From: Galaxea fascicularis
Taxonomy: Eukaryota; Cnidaria; Anthozoa; Scleractinia; Euphylliidae
Reading direction: 5' to 3'
Length of the DNA stretch: 64,000 nt
NCBI GenBank assembly: GCA_948470475.1
Contig: OX419335.1
Location: forward strand, 25,854,661 to 25,918,660
Below are positions 57,922-64,000 of this stretch, piece by piece. Position numbers and translations under genes: made by a program. The notes below the pieces were generated by a model. It saw nothing but the letters and a program-made list of their open reading frames with translations. It was not told the origin of the DNA and ran no database searches. Each line of letters starts with the position of its first letter. Positions within the stretch are counted from its first letter, which is position 1.

Positions 57922-60900
57922 GACATCTGCAAATTGTTGGACTTTCTAGTCTTCTCGGATAAGGACGATAAACCGGAGGTCCCGTCTCACAAAACTCCAA
58001 TGTTCATAACCTTGTGGGACGTTAAAGAACCCACACACTAATCGGAAAGAGTAGGGCATGGAGTTCCCGGTGTACTGGTCTGGTCTTTGTGCTATTTCGT
58101 GATTTCATGGGTTGGGTGGGTTGGATGATGATGATGTAAACCGCATTTGAATATATATAAAATAGAAAATGCGGTATATAAATCCATTACCATATAAACC
58201 CCATTACCATTTGCCCATCTGTTTGTTCGTCCGGTCGGTCGGTCGGTCGTAACAATCATAAATCAGTTTGATTGATGCTAGCAGTGACAAAAAGCCGAAT
58301 CGGTTTTCAGTTTGTTAGGGACCGTTCAGGTTTTAAGGGATTGGGAGAGGGGGGGGGGGAATGGGGAATTTGGCAGGACACCAAAAATTAGCTTTTGAGG
58401 GGGGCCGCTAAAAAAATCAAAGAAGGGGGGGATGTGGGAGGGGGAGCGGTCGAGCAAATTTCTTAGATAAAAACAGTGGAAAATAGCTGGTTTAGCTTAT
58501 TTTGGAGGGGAGGGGTCATCCCAAATAAAATTCTTCTTGAGGGGCGTTATGTGACTAAAGCTGATACGCGGGGGGAGGGGGGGGTGGTTGGGTCAGGCAA
58601 TTTGCAAATTTGCTTCACCCCCACTCGTTGCCCCCACCGTCCCTTAGTGGCTAGAAACAAATAAGCATGGATGACGATGTTACAGTCTTGCCAAAGCTTA
58701 CCATACCACGTGTTTCCGTATGATTGCAGTCTGCGATGCAACTGCCCATAAGGACTGCATACCCAAGAGCAGTGCGTGTAGAGCCAGTCCAGGGCTGCAT
58801 CATCAATTCCCTGGTACGTCGCCGTTTCGCCCCAATCTCAATCCTAGAAATCCATTGAATAAGCAAAGTTCAGCGCCAACTGGTCCGTCAACTCTCAGTC
58901 CTAACCTGTCCCATCACAGAAAGTTTTCGGCACCAGGCAGAGTGCGATCGGGTAGGTGATGCTATCAGCTCTGTTATACACCCAAACCGCTGTTTGTGTC
59001 GTAGAAAGTAGATTAATAGTTAATAATTAATAACAATCATAATCATTAAAATGTTTTAATGATCACGATAATGATAGTGATAGTGATAGTGATGGTGACG
59101 TTGATAATAATAATAGTAACATCATCAGTGAAATACAGCCAATCGTAATGCCGTAAGCTGTTGCATATTCGTCGGTTTCCAGCCAACGTTTCCATCCAAC
59201 GCTGCGATCGTAGATTTCCGAGAGACCCCGTAGCTTTCCAGACGAGGTCTATGATTGAAGAACGAAACAACAGATGATACAACACAAACAATGCCCCTAG
59301 CCCTGATAACAAAAGAAGCTATAGGTCATAGAGACCAATGAAAATATAGGTCTGGAAGAGCTACAGGATTACTCGGATTTCCAGCCGTGTATTTTTCAAG
59401 GACTGGCATAAAATACTTATGCAAGGCTGTGTGGTTGAAGGGCTCTAAAGCAATTGCCCCTATCCCGACCCAACCCGTTGCTAGTCGTTTCTTTGTGGGA
59501 TAAATCGCCAAAGTCCATGAGCATGCAGCACAAAATCTGGAAATGAGACAATAAACCTTACCCGTATTGTTTTTTTAGCTGGCACAAATGAGTCAATAAT
59601 TGTTTTAAGTTTTTAGAGCGTCCCTGCCCGGCGTTGCTTTTGTAGTTACAGTAGTTCCGTACTTTGCGGTATAACCATGGGTAGGTTTCTTGGTATGCCT
59701 CGTATTTAGTCCCTAAATTTCAGGTGTCCATACCAACGGGTTCTCCGTTGGTTTTTTGGTCACGAAATAATGCGACTGTTCTTCAAGAAATCTATTTGGC
59801 TTTGTTTAATGATGAATCAAGCCACTGGACGTGTCGACTTCAGTCATTGCGTTCATTTATTGTTCTTTTAATTGTCTTAGTTGTGTTTATGTTCGTTGAT
59901 AGGGACTCATCAACTTTATCAAGCGACGTCAAAGTAAGTTGCGCTTGGTTGCATCTTTGTTTTAAAGCTAAAACCTTGTCAACCCTGATTTTACTGAAAA
60001 CGGCGCAAGAGAGGAAGACATGATGACCTTTTTTTTTCCTTTTAACCTCACAGCTTCGCTGGATTAGCTCCTGGTGGGCGTCCCAATTTAGGTTTTGTAG
60101 TCGGTGATGAAATTGAAGTCATCAACAGGACCGACCCGGAGTGGTGGGAAGTACGTGTGTCATTTGCTCTCTTTTCTTCGTTGTTGTTTATAATGTTAAT
60201 GATCAGTTATCTGAAGCATGGCTTGAGACTAACTTTTCAGGTTACTATCCCAGCAACTAGTGCACATGTTTGATTCACTAGCCAAAACAAATTTTTCACT
60301 AGCCAGGCTTGTTTCTTAGTTATTTTATTTCAGTTTTAGTACCATTTTTTCCTACCACAATATATATACTGCCCTGAAAGATCGTTGTTATCATGAAACA
60401 TGAGCCCTATACTTCCGTGACTTCTCATTTTCAGCAAACAGTTTGTCAATCGTGCTTTTGCTTTTTAGTAATTTACAGTTCTCAGTTGCTTGAGGCAGTA
60501 AATTATATAGTATTTGTTACGGCTGATGTCTCAAATTCTGCGCGCTTTGACTCAATTTTCTAAAATGATTTCCTTTGGTGCTCACTAGCCAAAATGGCTA
60601 GTGAAGTACAAAACCAACCAGCCAAAATGGAATTTTTACTAGTCTGTGGCTAGTTGGCTACCGTTGGTCTCGAGCCCTGTCTGAAGTGAAACTGCCTTTA
60701 AATTCCGAACTCTACATGAAGTGCTTTGTGATGAAGATTATTTTGGGGCAGACCAAGCTTATAATTGGAGAAAATTGCAACAAAAGAAGGTTTGAGACCG
60801 GTGGTTTTCATTTTGAAGGGTAGATTCATCTATGGTCAAGGATTTCTGTGTTAACTAATATTTGTATGTTTTGGAGGCGTGGGACCATCCATCCTCCCCT

Positions 60901-63862
60901 CGCAAAATTGGTTAGCTTACCCCCCATTGACGGGTGTAAGAACACTGTAGAGTGGCTTAATATGTTGGCGTACCATTGACGCTCTAGCAACAAATTTGAA
61001 TTTTTACTGTTTAGAATAATGTTTAATAACTGGAACAGTAGAAATGACTTCTTAAGTGTTCAAACAAATTTGGATGTGGCTGTTGGCATTTGAATTTCTT
61101 GTGTTGTTATATACGGGTGCCATTGTTACGTCAAGCAGCTCTTCAAAAATGATCTTATGCCACCGCGAATTCCAAAGCGGGAGTCGTGAGAACAGTACTG
61201 TTTTGTGCGACAGTGAAATGTAGTTTCCAAAATCTTTCACAACGAAAATTGGTATCGGTCTTTTTTCAACAATTTAACCTTACTTTATTTAAGTTGAAAG
61301 ATAGCTGAGAAGCTTCATGTTGCAAAGTCAGGTCGAGATTCCAGATACCCCATTGAGACTTTTATGTAATGAGTTTGCAATTCCTTTAAGGAGAACTGCC
61401 ATTTCCTTATCATAATATAGCAAAAAGACAAATTGCACAGATTATCATAGTTTTTTCTGTTACAGGGACGGTCAAGGAAGACTGGAGCTGTTGGTTATTT
61501 CCCTCAGAGTCACGTGGTAAGTGCATAAGAGAACAATACATCAGTTTACTTGTGATCAGTTCCAAGTGAATCGTGGGTAGGTCCAGTCCAGTGTAGTGGT
61601 AAACGGTCAAAAGTATAATCTCGAATTACGTCTTAAGGAGGCTGGAAAGGGTTTTTAGCTGCACACGTGCGCGCGCAATCTACACACGCCATAACTAAGA
61701 TGCACGAGGAAATAAAATCTGCGGAAAACATTTGTTTTTTGCTCGAAATTTTGCTCGGTGACCTATCTTTTGCAAGCACGTACCACTCACGATAGCACTT
61801 CAGATATAAACGTTTCGAGAAAATTATGTAGTAGAATTTTCTGTAAACCATAAAACGCGTTTTTTTTTTAAATATTAAATTCTACTAGATAATTTTTTTT
61901 CATACTGCCTGAAAAGTTAAAGAATTCAGGGACCTTTCCAACAAAGAAATAAAAACGGTAGGTCACGGAATTTTTCAGATAATTTACAAAAACTGACATT
62001 TAGAGCACCTTTTTGTGGACCTTGGGCGTTGCCATGGTAACTTATATGACGTCACAAGCTCCCTTAAAATATAGCGCAACAATAGAGTTCCAAGGAGACA
62101 TATAGTTTGCCCACACCATTGAATATCCTTCTTTGTAATCTTTCATCGTTTCGCAAACACTATATCAACGAAAAACCCTTTGACTGGATCTATCCTTATA
62201 ACTCGGAACTGATCAATATAATGGGAAAGATTTGTTCAACAGGCATTTCTACGTGTCTATAATCGTTACTGCCCGTACAAGCATCGAAACAGCAATTTTA
62301 TTGATGCTCACAGATAGATGTCCGCGTGAATTGTCTGTTACGATCAGCAAACCTATTCGTTTTACAAAGTTTAAACTGTCCATCTCAGTAATTTTTACGT
62401 AGAAAACGTGATATATCATACAAAAAACCAACCATTTTCTTCCCTTATATTCTCATTTCGTTTCAGACCGCGACAGTGTCTTCCCGTTATGAAGAAACAA
62501 CGATAAGAGAGGAGTAAGTTCAGATTTATACTGTTTTGATAACCTAGTAACAGCTGAAATGTTGACAGATTCTCTGAAAACTGCGTTAATTGAAATTAGT
62601 TTTGCAGGGTTCTTACAGGTCATAAAAATCGTGGAAAGTCATGGATTTCAAATATTGTAGAATCCATGCCTGGAAATCCTAGAAAAAAAGGACAAGTCAT
62701 GGAAAATCCTAAAAAATTAGATCTTTGCATAAACGAAATAAAATTCTTGCCTCAATTTTTGGTAAATGGCGTTATAGCGTGTCTATTTGTACGCAGATAT
62801 ATGTTGTGCCGCGTAGCACTATAAACACAAGTGGTGAAACAGAGAATTAACTCTGCAGTGTAAATTAAAGTGCTAGAGAAACCCATGAAAAACCCACTGG
62901 GCGGTAGCCCTAGTAAAGGGTATCAGGGAACCACACGAGGCAAAGAAAAAATTCTTATGACCTCGGTGGGAATTGAACCCACGACCTCCGGATTAGATCT
63001 ACCGTTGCTCTGCCGACTAAGCTACGAGGTCGGACAGAGAAAGTCGGGGACGATTAAGGTGGTGAATCGCGGCGAAGAGAAAGTAAGGGTACATACATAT
63101 GTTGTGCCGCGTAGCACTATAAACACAAGTGGTGAAACAGAGAATTAACTCTGCAGTGTAAATTAAAGTGCTAGAGAAACCCATGAAAACTAACGCCCAG
63201 TGGGTTTTTCATGGGCTTCTCTAGCACTTTAATTTACACTGCAGAGTTAATTCTCTGTTTCACTATTTGTACGCAGGTTTGGTAACATTTCAGGGTTTCC
63301 CGGGTCATGGATTTTGTCTCATATGGTCCTGGAAAAGTCACGGAATTTCTGGACACAAAAAGTGTGCGAACCCTGTTTTTGTTCTGTCTCGATACGGGAC
63401 AATTTTGTTCTAAACTTTACAGGGAAAATTCCTGAAGTGTGGGCTACAACTTTTACTTCCGTCCCTGTCACTCACTGCTTTCTATTTTCTGCCGGAGTAG
63501 GATAGTAATCATGTTGGCCAGCATACCAGAGTCTCAGAACGAAAATGCTATCTTATTTTATGTTTTTCAGAAGTCATCCAACACCTCCACCTTCCAATTT
63601 GAACGTATCCCTAAAAAATTTCAACTGGTAAGACTGTTGAATTTGTCCCTAATTTCAGGTGCAGAGAGCGTACTTTTGTAGGCTTTTATGTGGGCTCATT
63701 TTGCAAGATGTGGAGCTAACGCTGCGCTTTTTGCTGATTGAACAGGTTTGCGGGAAGGAAAGACAGACCGCAGGCGGAGCAAGAGTTAAGCAGCAAAAGT
63801 GACGGCACTTTCTTAATAAGGGAGAGTGTAAACAGAGCCGGAGAGTATGCTCTGTCCGTCAA
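42861..63862 (+). CDS. VAV: Vav-type Rho/Rac guanine nucleotide exchange factor, 29 exons, 3' end outside window
   Basis: Domains in order: CH (about 10-135), acidic region (138-197), DH (about 198-400), PH (about 405-520), C1 (528-575), Pro/Ser-rich linker, SH3 (about 634-693) and the first third of SH2 (from 725). This order is diagnostic of Vav proteins, which load GTP on Rac/Rho after tyrosine phosphorylation at the membrane. Exons: 42861-43097, 43307-43423, 46567-46625, 47767-47841, 48265-48367, 48683-48787, 49300-49362, 50097-50189, 50288-50347, 50767-50814, 51559-51651, 52754-52825, 53018-53091, 53357-53372, 54182-54264, 54421-54466, 55719-55805, 56041-56074, 56224-56302, 56605-56636, 57412-57481, 57620-57651, 58730-58951, 59903-59933, 60054-60150, 61466-61516, 62467-62513, 63571-63627, 63746-63862. 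All phases agree over 766 codons. An in-frame ATG at 42819 could add 14 residues; 42861 has the better context. No N-terminal SH3 is seen between PH and C1 or before SH2 except the one listed; the C-terminal SH3 should lie outside. Confidence 0.93.
47090..47390. repeat. Degenerate AAATTCTATTTTGTT array
   Basis: Variants of AAATTCTATT(T/C)TGTTTT recur about ten times at irregular spacing, directly before the coding-like fragment at 47453. Confidence 0.55.
47453..47725 (+). pseudogene. Coding-like fragment in Vav intron 3
   Basis: After an ATG (Met-Ala-Ala-Asn-Gly-Asp) the frame encodes a helical, well-balanced segment with Val-Arg-Gly-Phe-Leu-Gln-Gln-Leu-Leu, Tyr-Arg-Val-Asp-Trp-Leu-Tyr-Asn-Cys and Arg-Tyr-Val-Gly-Ser-Tyr. 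It then degrades into Cys-rich non-protein-like sequence and stops. The start resembles N-termini of integrase-core proteins abundant in cnidarian genomes (recollection, not searched). It is followed 40 bases later by Vav exon 4. It is probably a truncated mobile-element first exon. Confidence 0.4.
47767..48367 (+). CDS. VAV: Vav exons 4-5: acidic region with three regulatory tyrosines
   Basis: Three Tyr lie in acidic context: Asp-Glu-Asp-Ile-Tyr155-Ser-Asn-Leu, Glu-Asn-Pro-Tyr174-Asp-Ala-Val and Lys-Ile-Tyr186-Glu-Asp-Leu. They correspond in order and context to human VAV1 Tyr142, Tyr160 and Tyr174, whose phosphorylation by Src/Syk kinases releases the DH active site (established). Their presence predicts the same switch here. 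Confidence 0.9.
48683..53091 (+). CDS. VAV: Vav exons 6-13: DH (Dbl homology) catalytic domain
   Basis: Exon 6 holds the CR1 block Ile-Leu-Glu-Thr-Glu-Lys-Ser-Tyr-Val. Exons 7-8 hold Ile-Phe-Ile-Asn-Ile-Glu-Glu-Leu and His-Asn-Lys-Phe. Exon 9 holds Tyr-Gly-Lys-Tyr-Cys. Exon 11 holds the CR3 block Val-Pro-Phe-Gln-Arg-Val-Leu-Lys-Tyr-Pro-Leu-Leu. Exon 13 holds Asp-Val-Ala-Lys-Tyr-Ile-Asn. Exon 7 starts at CATTTT (49300) after CTACAG, the only acceptor that keeps frame. The DH domain catalyses GDP release from Rac/Rho. Confidence 0.92.
49505..49689. repeat. MITE family W (copy 1) in a Vav intron
   Basis: Ends GCAGTTAAAAATTAAATT and GAATTTAATTTTTGCC are inverted. CCTAGGTTGAAAGTCAATTTC and GAGACAAAGGGATTTGAG flank a central ATAATTAGGC. 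The same family recurs at 50979-51322. (ACATGT)n lies near the right end. Confidence 0.7.
50979..51322. repeat. MITE family W (copy 2) with a nested insert
   Basis: Ends GTTGCAGGTAAAAATTAAA and TTTAATTTTTTACTGCAAC are inverted. The core is split near 51059 by about 185 bases starting GCAATGCTTTCAATAAGC and ending TTTTATTGAAACCCC, with ATTAGG on both sides. The insert therefore came later. Confidence 0.65.
52421..52611. mobile_element. Tc1/mariner-like MITE in a Vav intron
   Basis: Starts TACAGTGGAACCCCATCAAT and ends with the partial complement AGTTCCATGGTA, with TA at both borders. GTGGTC/GACCAC units recur inside. No transposase frame. Confidence 0.6.
53357..53372 (+). CDS. VAV: Vav exon 14: 16-base microexon
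   Basis: CTAAAG precedes and GTAAGT follows the 16 bases. Exon 13 ends in phase 2 and exon 15 begins in phase 0, so a length of 1 mod 3 is needed between them; the microexon supplies it and encodes (Ser)-Leu-Ser-Ser-Glu-Val. Direct joining of 13 to 15 would break the frame. Confidence 0.75.
53450..54165 (+). mobile_element. LINE ORF2 C-terminal remnant in Vav intron 14
   Basis: A frame reads Thr-Lys-Leu-Arg-Leu-Ser-Asn-His-Arg-Leu-Ala-Ile-Glu-Thr-Gly-Arg (about 53701-53750), then Cys-Pro-Leu-Cys and, after a stop, His-Phe-Leu-Val-Ser-Cys-Pro. This Cys-x2-Cys...His-x4-Cys arrangement is the zinc-knuckle tail common after LINE reverse transcriptases. A stop codon within it and a 17-base C run at 53955 show it is dead. 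Confidence 0.7.
54182..56636 (+). CDS. VAV: Vav exons 15-20: pleckstrin-homology domain
   Basis: Exon 15 has Asp-Gly-Glu-Leu-Leu-Ile-Lys-Val, the first PH strands. Exon 16 has Arg-His-Ala-Phe-Leu-Phe-Asp-Thr-Ala-Leu-Ile-Ile-Cys-Lys, the typical Vav PH strand 3-4 block. Exons 17-18 carry the variable loops ending Phe-Ser-His-Ser-Trp-His-Met. Exons 19-20 carry the C-terminal helix with Asn-Lys-Trp-Ile-Thr-Asp-Leu. The PH domain packs on DH and contributes to membrane and GTPase contact. Confidence 0.88.
55120..55625 (-). mobile_element. Penelope-like element 3' fragment with GIY-YIG-type endonuclease
   Basis: On the minus strand a frame reads Tyr-Leu-Gly-Glu-Thr-Gly-Arg-His-Phe-Ser-Thr-Arg-Val-Arg-Glu-His, then Ser-His-Ile-Phe-Lys-His-Leu, Phe-Glu-Ile-Leu-Asp, and Lys-Glu-Ala-Leu-His-Ile-Asn-Trp-Glu-Lys-Pro. 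This block is the C-terminal part of the GIY-YIG nuclease of Penelope-like retroelements. The reverse transcriptase is missing and the piece sits in Vav intron 16. Confidence 0.75.
57412..58951 (+). CDS. VAV: Vav exons 21-23: C1 zinc finger and Pro/Ser linker
   Basis: Exon 21 opens His528-Glu-Phe and has Cys-Arg-Val-Cys. Exon 22 has Gly-Tyr-Lys-Cys. Exon 23 has Cys-Asp-Ala-Thr-Ala-His-Lys-Asp-Cys. Together they give the His-Cys pattern of a typical C1 domain. The rest of exon 23 is a Pro/Ser/Asn/Arg linker without domain. In Vav the C1 stabilises the DH-PH unit rather than acting as a phorbol-ester receptor. Confidence 0.9.
57800..58205 (+). repeat. tRNA-derived SINE in Vav intron 22
   Basis: Head: TGGCTCAGTTGGTTGAGCAT (A box) and GGGTTCAATCC (B box), 40 bases apart, followed by CCGGCCGGACCAACACCC. 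Body contains CTTCTCGGATAAGGACGATA and GGGACGTTAAAGAACCCACA. The pattern matches a SINE type widespread in anthozoans (recollection). It lacks a pairing acceptor stem. Confidence 0.75.
58318..58643. mobile_element. G-rich MITE with TTA target duplication
   Basis: Ends GGGACCGTTC and the partial complement CACCGTCCC. TTA lies at 58315-58317 and 58644-58646. Runs of 7-10 G lie throughout the + strand. It ends 86 bases before Vav exon 23. Confidence 0.7.
59040..59125. repeat. GATAGT/GATAAT simple repeat
   Basis: Four GATAGTGATAGT-type units followed by AATAATAATA. Simple sequence only. Confidence 0.75.
59903..61516 (+). CDS. VAV: Vav exons 24-26: SH3 domain
   Basis: Exon 24 (31 bases) reads Gln-Leu-Tyr-Gln-Ala-Thr-Ser, exon 25 reads Asn-Phe-Ala-Gly-Leu then Val-Gly-Asp-Glu-Ile-Glu-Val-Ile and Trp-Trp-Glu, and exon 26 ends Gly-Tyr-Phe-Pro-Gln-Ser-His-Val. 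These are the RT-loop, n-Src and closing strands of an SH3. The short exon 24 is needed to fix the phase between exons 23 and 25. Confidence 0.85.
60217..60679. mobile_element. hAT-like element with 7-base target duplication
   Basis: Ends CATGGCTTGAGACTAAC and the complement of GTTGGTCTCGAGCCCTG match with few differences. TCTGAAG lies at 60210-60216 and 60680-60686. ACTAGCCAAAA-type units repeat inside. No transposase frame. It lies in Vav intron 25. Confidence 0.8.
62605..63375. mobile_element. CAGGGTTC-ended element containing a later retroposed insert
   Basis: Ends CAGGGTTCTTACA and TGCGAACCCTG are inverted, hAT-like. Both arms carry GGAAA/GTCATGGA motifs. Bases 62797-63262 are an insertion flanked by CTATTTGTACGCAG on each side. 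No clear 8-base duplication is seen for the outer element. Confidence 0.6.
62797..63262 (-). repeat. Composite tRNA-SINE insertion with 14-base target duplication
   Basis: CTATTTGTACGCAG flanks it at 62783-62796 and 63263-63276, a length expected for LINE-driven insertion. Inside, a minus-strand tRNA-like head (63035 to 62958) has GTAGCTTAGTCGGCAGAGC and GGGTTCAATTCCC boxes. Around it are two direct copies of a 92-base block (62799-62891, 63097-63189) and one inverted copy (63201-63262). Confidence 0.7.
63571..63862 (+). CDS. VAV: Vav exons 28-29: start of the SH2 domain
   Basis: Exon 28 ends Phe-Asn-Trp and exon 29 reads Phe-Ala-Gly-Arg, then Asp-Gly-Thr-Phe-Leu-Ile-Arg-Glu-Ser and Glu-Tyr-Ala-Leu-Ser-Val. 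The Arg of Leu-Ile-Arg is the invariant phosphotyrosine-binding Arg of SH2. The donor GTAAGA at 63863 shows that the domain continues past the window. Confidence 0.93.
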
Positions 63863-64000
63863 GTAAGAGACAAATAATTAGTGTTAACTTTCTATTTGTT
63901 GTTGTTTTGTTTAGTTTAGTGTTCACAGGAGGAACTGTTAACTCATTAAAGACCGGTGTACGGACCGATTCCGGTGTACGGGTACGGATAAATTACCGCC

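Noticed and set aside
58720..58959. Separate 79-codon protein
   Set aside because: This is Vav exon 23 read past its donor, not an independent gene.
62958..63035. Minus-strand tRNA gene
   Set aside because: Lies within a 14-base target duplication and is embedded in repeated blocks; treated as a SINE head.

Overview
The window is animal nuclear DNA, most probably from an anthozoan cnidarian and plausibly a stony coral. The evidence is spliced genes with GT-AG introns, 1-1 phase ShK exons, an astacin/ShK protein style typical of cnidarians, an intronless rhodopsin-family GPCR, and a dense load of short inverted-repeat transposons, tRNA-derived SINEs, LINE tails and a Penelope-like fragment. 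The organism call is inference; no species marker was searched.

Layout. Bases 1-7909 hold no gene I can name: several transposon copies and two very small membrane-protein-like reading frames. Bases 7910-40162 (+) are one 15-exon gene whose exons join without any frame break into a 631-residue secreted protein: signal peptide, aspartate-switch propeptide, astacin zinc protease, two ShK modules, a proline-rich linker and a complete chymotrypsin-fold serine protease. Its 14.9-kb second intron (8910-23785) contains an intact single-exon GPCR on the opposite strand (16107-17096), a broken THAP gene split by a LINE, and many transposons. Bases 42861-63862 (+) are the first 29 exons of a Vav-type Rho GEF (CH, acidic tyrosine region, DH, PH, C1, SH3, start of SH2); the rest lies beyond the right edge.

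The genes do not form a pathway. The dual protease is expected to act outside the cell, the GPCR at the plasma membrane, and Vav in the cytosol downstream of tyrosine kinases. The strongest candidate for something undescribed is the dual-catalytic astacin-ShK-ShK-chymotrypsin protein. The second theme is transposon structure: at least seven unrelated short inverted-repeat families share TTA/TAA target duplications, one family shows its terminal hairpin in opposite orientations in two copies, and several insertions are nested and can be ordered in time.

All exon borders were read by eye from splice sites, phase and family similarity; no transcript or database was consulted.
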